From positions 240,768 through 304,767 of the forward strand of contig NW_005434660.1 of NCBI RefSeq assembly GCF_000315625.1: a stretch of 64,000 nucleotides of DNA, in the 5' to 3' direction. Positions within the stretch are counted from its first letter, which is position 1, and each line of letters opens with the position of its first letter. Below the pieces are notes generated by a model. The model ran no database searches. It saw only the letters and a program-made list of their open reading frames with translations, and had not been told where the DNA came from. This DNA is from Guillardia theta CCMP2712. Lineage: Eukaryota > Cryptophyceae > Pyrenomonadales > Geminigeraceae. This document shows positions 12,203 to 21,969 of the stretch, piece after piece. The translations under genes were made by a program, and so were the position numbers.

Positions 12203-14806
12203 ATGGCAGAGAAGGATGAAGACGCGCTTCTTGCCTTCAAGGCGTTCGAGTCCTCTGGTTTTCTTTCAGCTCACGATCTCCTTCCAGCGCTGGCACTCGC
12301 AAATGTCCCGACTGATTCAAAGGAGCTTGAAGATGCTCTAAGTTTCGTCAAAGAGCCTCCACTCTACAACCAGATTGACTTCGAAATATTTTCTCGAATA
12401 GTGCGTGTTTTGTACATGAAGAATGCTGGAATGAATCCCTTCAGAATCAAGGACCTCTTCGAAGCGTTGGCGGAAATCGATGGACGATTGGAGTTTGGGT
12501 CGAGAATGCCCAGAAATGCTGACGACGAGGCTCTCAAAGAGCTTGAACTTGAGCTTCTGAAGCACGATATCACCTTTGGTGTCTTGGAAAGCAAAGGCAG
12601 GTTGGATTATCCCGCTTTTGAGATGGCGCTATTTGAAACTCTCAAGATCAACAAGATATCACACATTTTGCAGAAGAACGGGATTCTCAGAGCCATTGCA
12701 ACCTTGTTGCTGCCATCCTTAAGAAATGACAACTCAGTGAAACCAGAGGATATGTCTGGTGATGGCTTATCTGATCTGATTCGCCAGCAAGCGGACAGTT
12801 TGTCCAATCTACTCAACAGCTCATACAAACAACACTCGAGGAGTCCAGTGGTCTCAGACTGTGCAGAAACGTTGTCAGAGCGGTCAGCACCAAAGTCATT
12901 CTGCACAGATGATTCGTTCTCTCGTACCACATCAAATCCACGTCCCACAGGAAGACGACTTTCCTTCTTTCAGAGGATGTCGAGCAGGAAAGGGTCTGGT
13001 GAAGCGTCGTCCAACGGGGAGAGGTGGTGGCAAAGAGCGTTGGTAAACCCCGGGGGGAGTATGAATGAGACAGAATCCGTGTCCTTGTTGCAGAGTGCCT
13101 GTGAGTCCTCTTGGGCTTATGTTGTTGGCATTTGGGAGGCAAGCACCTGGAAGAATATCCTTTGTTTCTGGTTGTTGTGGGCGTGTTCGGGGGTAGGAGC
13201 TGTCATGATTGTTTGGAGCTGGACAAACCAATCAGAGGACGAGAAGGAGAAGGAAGTTGAAAGGCAAGCAATTGATATCTCCGCTTTCTTCTCCACCGAG
13301 TTGGATCGAGCAGTTACGCCCTTGTACACGCTAGCAGTCTTTGTTGCGAAGATGTCAAGTTTGAACCAACTTGCTGCCGTCGCCATGAATTTCACACTTG
13401 TTCCGAACACTTTAAGTGTGTTTTATGACGTCAAGCCATGGATCCAGAAGAGTACTACCGATGAATTCAACGACATATCCAAAGAAATCTTGCAATTCGC
13501 CAAGTCAAAGTCGATCCGCTCTTTGCAGCTTGCTCCTCGTGGAGTCGTTTCTCTCGTCTATCCTCTCGATGGCAACGACAAAGCTCTTGGGCTTGCTCTG
13601 CTCAAAGATGCAAAGAATGCTGAAGATGCATACGACTCTATCTTGAACGGCAACTACAGCGTGACCGGCCCTGTGAATCTCGTCCAGGACATGTTTGGAA
13701 TAATCGTGAGGCTCCCGATCTTTGTTTCTAAGGATACCAAGGGTGCTACTCCTCTCACCGACTTTCCTGGCATCAATCCGCTGATATCGCGAAATCTTTC
13801 TTGGTGGGGGTTTTCCACCGTTATCATTGATTTCTCTGCCCTTGTTGCAGAAAGCAAGATCGCGGAAATGGCTGCGGCGAACAACTTGTATTTCATGATA
13901 ACCAGCACGATCGCTGTACAAGAACAGGAAGGGTTGCGATATGCCACCAGGGTCATCGCCAACAACACGGATACCATCAAGGACGGAGTCACTGTTGAGA
14001 TCAGTCTACCAGATGACCGTTGGAACTTGACCGTCGCTCCTATCAGTGGTTTCCAACCTCAATGGTACTCAGCAGGCGTCGCAGGCTCCATCTTAGGGAC
14101 TTTTCTTCTCTCGCTCTTGTCTTTTCTTCTCTTGGTAGAGAAGCGTCAACGGTCGATGATGCTCTACCGCATCCTCCCTCGGCATGCAGTCGTTCAGCTG
14201 CGGAGGAGGAAGCAGGTGGTCGACGTCTTTGACGTGGCTTCTGTCTTCTTCTCCGACCTCGTCGGCTACACGGACCTTGCAGGAAAGACGTCTCCTATCG
14301 AGATCGTCGCGATGCTCAACGACCTCTACACCAAGTTCGACAGGCTCGTCGAGAAGCATCACGTGTGCAAGGTGGACACCATTGGCGACGCGTACATGGT
14401 GATCGCAGGAGCAGGAGTTCACTCCACCTGCGATGGGCCTGAAGCTGCTTCTCGGGTGGCCAAGTTCGCGCTGGACGCGCTGGACCTGGTAGCACGGAGT
14501 GACTATGGCATAAGGATGAGGGCAGGGATCGCCTCTGGCCCGGTAGTCGCTGCTGTGCTGGGTAGCGCTGTCCCCAAGTATAGTTTCTTCGGAGACACAG
14601 TCAACACTGCGAGCAGGATGGAGAGCACTGGGGAAGCAGGCAAGCTGCAGGTGACGGAGGAGACGAGGAACCTCCTTGAGCAGAGCAAGAGCAAGTTCAC
14701 CATCATTGAGCGGATGCATGCCAATGGACAGGCAGGGGTGTTGGTGAAGGGCAAGGGGCTGATGCAAACTTACTGGATTCGGAACCTGATTCGAGAGGAA
14801 GTGTAA
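12203..14806 (+). CDS. Class III nucleotidyl cyclase, transmembrane receptor type
   Basis: Single uninterrupted frame of 867 codons from the first ATG. An N-terminal cytosolic region of about 310 residues includes degenerate EF-hand-like helices and a serine-rich basic linker. Membrane helix 1 lies at about residues 318-341 (ILCFWLLWACSGVGAVMIVW), then about 280 extracellular residues (CHASE-like position), and membrane helix 2 at about 620-646. The C-terminal catalytic domain has both metal aspartates (FFSDLVGYT about 685, IGDAYMV about 728), SGPVVAAVLG, and FGDTVNTASRMES with the transition-state Asn/Arg. At the two purine-selecting positions it has Asp (CKVDTIGD) and Ser (KYSFFGD) instead of the guanylyl pair Glu/Cys or the adenylyl pair Lys/Asp, so substrate is uncertain. 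It produces cAMP or cGMP in response to an unknown extracellular cue, and works as a dimer because only one catalytic domain is present. Confidence 0.92.
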   Translation: MAEKDEDALLAFKAFESSGFLSAHDLLPALALANVPTDSKELEDALSFVKEPPLYNQIDFEIFSRIVRVLYMKNAGMNPFRIKDLFEALAEIDGRLEFGSRMPRNADDEALKELELELLKHDITFGVLESKGRLDYPAFEMALFETLKINKISHILQKNGILRAIATLLLPSLRNDNSVKPEDMSGDGLSDLIRQQADSLSNLLNSSYKQHSRSPVVSDCAETLSERSAPKSFCTDDSFSRTTSNPRPTGRRLSFFQRMSSRKGSGEASSNGERWWQRALVNPGGSMNETESVSLLQSACESSWAYVVGIWEASTWKNILCFWLLWACSGVGAVMIVWSWTNQSEDEKEKEVERQAIDISAFFSTELDRAVTPLYTLAVFVAKMSSLNQLAAVAMNFTLVPNTLSVFYDVKPWIQKSTTDEFNDISKEILQFAKSKSIRSLQLAPRGVVSLVYPLDGNDKALGLALLKDAKNAEDAYDSILNGNYSVTGPVNLVQDMFGIIVRLPIFVSKDTKGATPLTDFPGINPLISRNLSWWGFSTVIIDFSALVAESKIAEMAAANNLYFMITSTIAVQEQEGLRYATRVIANNTDTIKDGVTVEISLPDDRWNLTVAPISGFQPQWYSAGVAGSILGTFLLSLLSFLLLVEKRQRSMMLYRILPRHAVVQLRRRKQVVDVFDVASVFFSDLVGYTDLAGKTSPIEIVAMLNDLYTKFDRLVEKHHVCKVDTIGDAYMVIAGAGVHSTCDGPEAASRVAKFALDALDLVARSDYGIRMRAGIASGPVVAAVLGSAVPKYSFFGDTVNTASRMESTGEAGKLQVTEETRNLLEQSKSKFTIIERMHANGQAGVLVKGKGLMQTYWIRNLIREEV

Positions 14807-14993
14807 AGTTTGCTCGCAGTCTTTTCGTTCTCTGCCGCGATGTCTTCCATGACGTGTAATTCTAGCAACTTACAATCACACAGTTCAATATAAGATCTAC
14901 TTCATTTGCTCGCTGGCTCATTCCTTCAAATGCGTGCTCATGCTCAGTGCCGCTCGTCTGGGCCTCGACCGTATCGTGTCCACATTCCTACGC

Positions 14994-14994
<1 letters not shown>

Positions 14995-15064
<70 letters not shown>
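14995..15064 (+). repeat. (CCCTGT) hexanucleotide array, 11 copies
   Basis: Perfect tandem units from 14995 to 15060 plus a partial unit, about 190 bp after the cyclase stop and 105 bp before the left inverted repeat. Not a telomere motif known from this group. Confidence 0.95.
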
Positions 15065-15173
15065 CTCCTCCTTGTTGTCACACGGCACAGCTCGTCCTCT
15101 AGACCTCTAGACTGACGTCGCTCCGGATCTCGCCCTCTCGTAGGGCAAAGTCTGCGGGGGCGTACGGCACTAG

Positions 15174-15188
15174 TGGCTAAGTGACACA
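15174..15188 (+). repeat. Left terminal inverted repeat
   Basis: TGGCTAAGTGACACA preceded by CTAG; a short hairpin (CGGCA...TGCCG, 15195-15210) follows inside. Confidence 0.6.
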
Positions 15189-17656
15189 AACCTTCGGCAC
15201 CTTTTTGCCGTTTTCAGATGGTTTTGCCTTAGAGGGGCCTGAAAATGAAGGGTGGGGGTAGTCCTACTACGGGTATTTTGAATAAATCAAAGATAGGGTG
15301 TTTACTTGCCATTGCTGGGTGGGGGTACTGGCCTTCCCGGGAAATGGCGCGCCGCCATGCTCCATGAGGAGGGTCATTGGTGCACTTCATGAATCATGAG
15401 AACATATTTTTCTGCATCATATGAAAGTAAACTGTTGTAATACTCATTCATGTTGCAGACTGTAAATGATTTCATGATATTTATGAGTTTCTGTTCAATT
15501 TTCACTGTATGTCATAACGCCAACATGCTGTTGTTAGCGATAAATTCATCGATCTGTTGCGTACAAAATCACAGAGACAAAGGAAAATGTTCATTGAGTT
15601 ATGTATCATACTATCTATCTTGATTCAACAACTTAATTGGAAAGAGTTTCTAATACAAATGTACAGAATATGATATGAGCGAAATTGTGTCTTTGTCATT
15701 AGGTCTTCTTTAAAACCCAACTGTCGCAGTGGAGGACGTTCATTACTTGATTACAGGTTTGGAGAATGAGTATTCCATCCATCACTGGTCTTATCGTTCA
15801 CGCTACTCTGGTCTCCCTCGAGTTAAAGACCTCAACATTTTTGGAATGCTCACTCCGCGAAATCATTTCCGTCGTAAAACCGTGGACGGAATCAAGAATC
15901 TACACAACTCCTCACATCCTCTTGCCTGCTGCGATATTGCAATGGGTTCTCCTGATTCACCTGCATGTCTCTGAGTGATTGTCTTGCTTCTCAGTCGAGA
16001 TAGGCCCCTTCCACGCTTGAAATTGTTTCAGTGCTTATCAACATTTCGGTATGAGGTATCCCAATCACTTTCCTTACCATCTCCTTCATACCTACACTAA
16101 ACCTTGTAACTCTTCACTTCCATCGTGCATCTTGATGATATTCATCACATCCAAGTCCCTTTTCTTTCTCAGAGCAGCTTCTTTGCCATTAATTCACCTC
16201 CTCAACTGTGAAATTGAAGTTGATGCAGACAACCACTCCGCATGGAATATGACATCTCCCACTGTTATCCGCACATCTTGAAGCTGTGAGCAATCTCATG
16301 TCAGTCTTTCAGCATGTCCTGCGTCTCGTGATCACATAAGGATGACGAGATCTTGTGCTGTGGTGTCTTCAAATCATCTGTTCCGGCGTCAATCTTGTAC
16401 TCACATGTTTCTCTCGTGCTGGTGCATAGCGATTCATACCGTGTCTGTTCACTTTGCAAATGAGTCTTTAGGCCTTTCTCCAACACTCAGCAGGATTATT
16501 TTCCCCTGCACGATGATTCTTAAACGTTCTAGGTGATGTTTTACCCTGTTTGGAAGGAAAAAATGTGAAAAATATTTCTGAACGACACAATCGACGAACC
16601 ATTTTTTCACAGTTTTCTCCAACGAAATGCTAGAAAAAGTGACTAATGAAGACGAATAACATGCGATTACGAAGAACATTTCACGTGGAAACAGTTTGAG
16701 GCGCTACTTGCGTGAAACAGACATGAAACAGCCAGCTCCAACATCCGTCTGATGAGTGGTGGCTTCGGATGAGTAGTAATGAAGCAACTGTCATCAGGGC
16801 CCATCAAGTACTCAAAACTCTATGCATGAACTATGCAAGATACATGTAAAGATGTGGAATTGTGACCATTCCTTAACCCAGAAGAGAACGACTTCGTAGA
16901 CCATGTTCTTCCGCGTGCAATTTCTATCAGAATACCAAACTTGAAATACGGCACGAAGAAAATTATGGAAAAAAAACACAGACATGCGAAGATCCAGCTT
17001 GAATACGCTTTGTATTGTTAATGGATATGTTGGTCAATAGGGTTCACTACTGTTCAGCGATGTTTCCATGTCTCGAAGTGGATGTACCACGAAGAATTCT
17101 TCAGGCACACGTCATTCCAACGAAATTCATCCCAATATGTATTCGACGCATTGGCCTCGCAACTGAGGCAACTTTGGTGCTCATTTCGAATGCAACGGTT
17201 GCCTATCATGTATAGGAAGCAATCTATAATATTTCCAGCTTCACGGAGATCATCACATGTGAATGCCACAACTTACAAACCTCAAAATTGTCGTATTCTG
17301 TAATTTTCGTCATTTCAGTGGAAATTGAGTTATTGAAATCAGCCGAAAGATTGAAAACTGATCTTGACTAGTCAGGATGGTCTTCTATCTGAACTATTAC
17401 GAAAGAATCAAGCGAAATCGCGCACCGCGGACGCAACAGCAACACAGAATAATTGGATGGAAATTTCAACGATCATGAACAAAACATGCAATTTTGTTGG
17501 AAAGCCTTCACTTTGGAAGCTTGTAGAATCTCAACGGATGCATGAAACAGAATGGCGTTTGCAGCCCCTGAAAGCGCTTGTCCTCTTCTATCCTTCCCTG
17601 CCATTTTTTCGTTGAGACCAGCGCACAAAGGGTGCTGTATGAGGGGCAAAAAGCCG

Positions 17657-17694
17657 TGGGTCGAATTCGGCCCACGTGGGCCGAATTCGACCCA
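17657..17694. repeat. Perfect 38-nt palindrome abutting right inverted repeat
   Basis: Both halves are exact reverse complements, centred on CAC|GTG at 17675/17676, each half carrying one GAATTC. It ends at 17694, one base before the right inverted repeat starts, so it is a subterminal feature of the candidate element. It could form a cruciform or serve as a protein-binding site. Confidence 0.9.
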
Positions 17695-17709
17695 TGTGTC
17701 ACTTAGCCA
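17695..17709 (-). repeat. Right terminal inverted repeat
   Basis: Exact reverse complement of 15174-15188, followed by CTAG at 17710-17713. Confidence 0.6.
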
Positions 17710-17793
17710 CTAGAGTCGGTGATACCACCGGTGTTGGGTATAGATGATTACCTTGAAATTCGGGGGCGGGGGTCTTATTAGTGCTGTACAGCG

Positions 17794-18671
17794 ATGGTGT
17801 CCAAGATGCTGGCAAGAGCGCTTGGCCGACGGGTGCTGACGACGAGATCAGGAGGAGGACAAGGAGTTTTTGCAGCAGCATCAGCAGCATCAGCAGCATC
17901 AGCAGCATCAGCAGCATCAGCAGCATCAGCAGCATCAGCAGCATCAGCAGCATCAGCAGCATCAGCAGCATCAGCAGCAGCTAGACGAGGGGGATCAAGG
18001 CCATTCTCTGCGGGAGGGAGTGATAGTGCCGGTACAGAAGCAGGGCAGAGAAAAGGAGTTCAGATCACCGTGGGAGACTCGCAAACCTACAGCAAGAAGT
18101 GCGACCCCTATGAGCAGGGAGGGAAGCCTTTGACCAAGGACGAGGCGGCGAAGCTGTTGAGCACGGTGTTGGTGGCGCAGAAGCTGGAGCACCTCAGTGT
18201 TGAAGATGTTACAGGTGCCCGAGTGGAGTCTATCGGAATGCTCTTCGTTCCTGGAGAGATCATGGGACTCGCAGGTTGATGAGTGATGAGATGATTGCTA
18301 GCTCGATCTCATTGCGCCTCAAAGAGCTTCCAATCCTCCATAGAATTTCTGCAACGCATCTCCACTGCCTCGCTCAACCGTGATCACCTCTTGCTACAAG
18401 CTTCTGAGCTGAGTTCGTTCGCAGAGGGTCATAGTCCGAAGAGTGTCAAGTACGAGAACATGAAGGGAATGCACAAAACCACTATCGTGCTTCATACCAC
18501 GCGTCTCGGTGAGGATGGAGGCTGGGAAGTGAATCGAGATCTGATGTCTACACAGGAGGGCTGAGCTATGCAGATGTGAGGAACTTGTTGTCATGACTTG
18601 TTCTCTCTCAGTCTGACATGTTGCAGTTCCTGCTGGCGTTGAAGATCGACCTGATGCCTTTCAGACCGTGA
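17794..18671 (+). CDS. Pterin-4a-carbinolamine dehydratase (DCoH)-like, organelle-targeted
   Basis: Four exons, 17794-18214, 18302-18508, 18556-18575 and 18627-18671, sum to 693 nt and join in frame (230 residues). The N-terminus MVSKMLARALGRRVLTTRSG is a basic amphipathic targeting peptide, extended by about 12 Ala-Ala-Ser units. The mature part carries KKCDPYEQGGKPLTKDEAAK, SFQSSIEFLQRIS, GHSPKSVKY and HTTRLGGLSYADFLLALKI, matching in order the family's start, helix, catalytic loop and C-terminal strand-helix. The family recycles oxidised pterin cofactor after aromatic amino-acid hydroxylation; plant-type organellar relatives act on molybdopterin-enzyme or Rubisco assembly. The usual HHP/HNP catalytic loop is HSP here, and about three residues are inserted after it, so activity is uncertain. 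Confidence 0.75.
17870..17981 (+). repeat. (CAGCAGCAT) nine-base coding repeat
   Basis: About twelve copies inside the first exon of the pterin dehydratase-like gene, read as Ala-Ala-Ser within the targeting region. Confidence 0.95.
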
Positions 18672-19096
18672 GCGCGTCTTGGTACCTAGAGATGTGTACA
18701 GAAGGACGACGATGGGGTTTGCTAGAAGTTCTTTTATTCAAAGATCGTGTAAATGGAAAAGTCGAAAGTTCTTGATATCTCTTCTTCCTACCATGTTAGC
18801 GTGTCAGAGGTGAGATTGCAACAATCGTCAGCGTTGTTCCATCATCGACCAGACTTATAATCGAGATTCCTTGGCACACTGACGCATCTCCTTCTGTCCC
18901 CTTTCTCCTGCCCTTCCTCTCGTCTCGTCTCGTCTCGTCTCGTCTCGTCTCGTCTCATCTCATCTCGGATTGCCCTCAAACACGCCGTCCTCTTCGCTTT
19001 CTCGCTCCGCACTACTATCATAATTCCAGCACATATTGTAGTATATCGTCCTTGCAAAATCCCTTCAGGTCCTGTTGCGCCCCTCCCCCCCCGACA
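18672..19096. other. Intergenic region with (GTCTC) microsatellite
   Basis: A (GTCTC) run lies at about 18918-18962. Otherwise pyrimidine-rich sequence leads into the next gene; no gene is supported. Confidence 0.5.
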
Positions 19097-21908
19097 ATGG
19101 GGGCAACCCGGTACGACAGCCTGCTATGCGCGCTCGTACTGGCAGTCTGTTTGGGGGCAGGTAGGACTGAAGGGCAGGTAGGAGACGGTTGCCCCGCTGA
19201 TTGTGAGGTCAGAGGCGAAGATGCAGCTTTCTGACAAGTGCGCCAAGGAGATATCAGCGGTGATGTCCAGAGAAGAGGTGAGTGGGGGTTCAACAGACTA
19301 GTCTCATCGTGATGCCGGGGATGATGCAGAAGGAGTTCAGACTGGTACCATCCTGTGAGGACGCTGGGGTAAACCTGGCTCGATTTCTCCGCCGGGCGAC
19401 GTGGACGCAGGAGGAGTTGGAGTCTGTGCCGTCGGAGGATGCAGGGGATGGGGGAGAATGCAAGATGGAGGGACTGGCGTTCTTGATCATGATCGATGAA
19501 GTAGAGATGCTCGTGTGATCGCAAGTTGTGAGATGTTGCTGCAGAGACAAACACCGCAGTCAGTACAGCGGCTGGTCGATCGTCTGGTGCTGCCGAGAAA
19601 CTTCATTATTATCCATGTCGATGGCAAGGTGACGACGATGGGAACGTTGCTGTTACTGATGGACTTTGAGAAGAGCTCGGCGTCTTTTCATTCTGAGCTC
19701 TTGCGCCTTGAGAACGACAATGTCCATATCCTCCCTCGCTCTGCCTCGAGACCCGTTGCCTGGGGAGGTCCCAGCATGTTGCGAGTAAGGAAAATATGTA
19801 ACAAAGAGATCATGTGAACATATGGAGCAGGTGGAGCTGGAAGGCATGAGATACCTTGTTGAGCATGGAGGATGGGATCATGTCTTGGTTCATCGTTGTG
19901 AGCTGCCGAAACACAGAGTATGACATTGTTGTCAAGGTCCTCAGTGGAACCGACTATCCTGTCAAGACTGTTGAGAACATGGCATCTGCCATGTCTTCAA
20001 GTATTGCAGAGCAGTCGGTCATGGATTGTTGATTTCATTCATCTTCAGTTGGAGCAAAGTCCTGTCTGGAGATCTTCCCACAGGAATTGATCCTGCTACC
20101 TGTAAAGTTGTGATTGTTCAGCAGGAAGAGCATGCAGTGATGGCTCGTGGGTTAGACCGCATGTTTGTGGAATGCGAGAACTACGTGCATGTTGTTGTGA
20201 GTGTTGTACAAACATGAGATTGTTTAGGCTGAACAGCATCTGCAGGGGAACAAGACTCGAGCCCTGCCGTTGAAGGTGAGATGTACGAACACAAAGTTGC
20301 TGTATAAACTGTTTCAAAGATGTGGGGAGGATCAGCGTGGGCCAGTCTACAGTAATGGCTCATCTCTGACATCAATGTCGTTGAGTGTCTCTGCCCTAGT
20401 CGTGAGTTTGTCGAGTTTGTTGTCGCATGTCTATTCCAGCAAACGTCGAGAGACGCGGAATCGTTCTTTCAGACAGCTCAGCCTCTTGGAATTAACCTGG
20501 ACAATGACTGCAAGTATGAGCCCAAACAATGCTCCGCCGTTGAGGGTGAACATTGAGTTTCAGGATCGTCGTCCATCTCTTGGAGTGGGTTGAGAACTCT
20601 CTTTCATCCGAAGAGATCTTCTTCCACACTGTACTTGCTGCGTCGTCCAGTTTCTGCAATCTCAACCAACCTCGCAGGTGCTGATGAACACCAGATTTTG
20701 TAACAGTCTGCATCCAGACTATATGAGATGGGTAAAGTGGCAGGCGGAAAGGTAAACAAACTTGACTCTCTAGAACGCTTTGACAAGACGTGCAGTCAGG
20801 GAGTACATTGCGACAAGGCGGATTGGTGAGTTATCAGTGTATGCTGCCTGTCAAGGAGAATGCCGACCCTTTGTCAACAAGGTGCGGAAAAAGTCCTCAT
20901 GTCCTTCAGATGAGAGGTAAAACATCGATCCATCTGATGTCACATGAGGTCCTTTGAAGATGTTCGGAGCGCCCTTTCATCAACCTCCCTCTTCGCAAGG
21001 AAGTTCGACAAGGTTCGCATTGGGGGGACTAGTTTGTCACTTTGACTCATGGGGCAGAAGACACACTTGCTTCAAGACTTCGTTGATGATGCGCTTGCTG
21101 GTAAAAATGCTTTCAGCCGGTACCTGAACAAACTGCACTTTTCCCTCGACCAATCTCAATGGTTTCTGCAGGAGGCTCAGAGTTTTATCAGCCACCGCGG
21201 GGAGTGAGGGGAATGTGATGAATATGGCATGCTTTCAGACATAGATAATGATCACTGCTCCTGCAGAGCTCTGTCCTCGTCATGTTCGATGGGTGTGAGT
21301 TCTCTAGTTTCGAGTTGCAATCAGCCCAGCAACCTGTAATCGTTGAAGTATATCATCTTCATCTTTCGGGAGGAAGGCTTCTTGTGACCTTGAAGCAGAT
21401 TATGTTGGTGGAGGCAAGCTACGTTTGTTCCTTGACCATCACTTCCGATCGCAAGCTTACTGGTGTTGAATTTTCACTTTTCTCTCAAAACATTCAGAGT
21501 GGGTGAGTATTCCAAGACTGGGTGTAACAGATCGTAACATTTTGATAGGGATTTAATTCGAGCATACGGGAACAAGAAGAAAAATGACAGCACGGCGAGG
21601 TCTGTTCAATCATCCTTTGATCCCTCAGGAACACCTTCCTGTTTTTCGTCTCTTTGTTTCCGGCCTTTCATCTCACTTTTTCGTCCAGAGTTGCGAGGAA
21701 TTGGAAAATCACAACAGTGAAACTTCAAAATTCTACTCGAGCTCGTCGCTTTCTCGCTAAGTTCTCGAATTTCCATCAGAACATCGTCATCTTCGAGCTC
21801 CAGCTCAACGGTCTCTACCCTTTTCTTCCATCTTTTCTTGTCTTACATCTGGCCAGCATGCCCAGCAGCTCAAGGGTTTACACCTGCCAGTCTCACGAGA
21901 TACCCTGA
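19097..21908 (+). CDS. GT14-family glycosyltransferase (xylosyltransferase / core-2 branching type)
   Basis: The start codon opens a signal peptide (YDSLLCALVLAVCLGAG), placing the enzyme in the secretory pathway. Exons show the GT14 blocks in order: RLVLPRNFIIIHVDG, NVHILPRSASRPVAWGG, KVLSGTDYPVKTVENM, SREFVEFVVACLFQQ, LEWVENSLSSEEIFFHTVL (20600-20640), MRWVKWQAE and FEDVRSALSSTSLFARKFDK. The family transfers xylose or GlcNAc from UDP-sugars onto glycoproteins or polysaccharides in the Golgi. A C-terminal region of about 200 residues beyond the catalytic fold (21282-21908) joins in frame across introns near 21504-21549 and 21600-21687 and is not recognised. The end may alternatively fall about 25 nt later if a 46-nt intron near 21811 is used. 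Many short introns. Confidence 0.8.
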
Positions 21909-21969
21909 GACTGAGGATGACAGTCCGGTGTCAAGATGACAATTTCCTTCCAACAATCTCAGGCGGGGA

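Larger units (their letters stand above)
15170..17713. mobile_element. Candidate DNA element bounded by inverted repeats, AT-rich interior
   Basis: A 15-nt sequence TGGCTAAGTGACACA at 15174-15188 recurs as its exact reverse complement at 17695-17709. Both copies are flanked outside by CTAG (15170-15173 and 17710-17713), so identity is 19 nt counting the palindromic CTAG, and it stops there on both sides. This is the layout of terminal inverted repeats with a short target duplication (TA or CTAG), as in Tc1/mariner-like or MITE-type elements. The interior is visibly more AT-rich than both flanks and holds only short unrecognised frames (15729-15974, 16301-16486, 17015-17303, 17364-17615). No transposase motif is visible, so it would be non-autonomous. 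Chance pairing is possible but unlikely at this length and spacing. Confidence 0.55.

Noticed and set aside
14995-15060. CCCTGT array as an internal telomere tract
   Set aside because: The unit is not TTAGGG/TTTAGGG-like and coding genes continue on both sides.
16301-17615. Short frames inside the AT-rich element as transposase exons
   Set aside because: None shows a DDE/DDD context, zinc knuckle or helix-turn-helix, and no consistent splice chain joins them.
17699-17971. Methionine/leucine-rich minus-strand protein
   Set aside because: Frame shadow of the CAGCAGCAT repeat within the pterin dehydratase-like exon.
21870-21969. Extension of the cap methyltransferase to 21870
   Set aside because: It needs a poly-leucine run after the normal C-terminus of the family; splicing across that pyrimidine tract ends the protein at 21970 instead.
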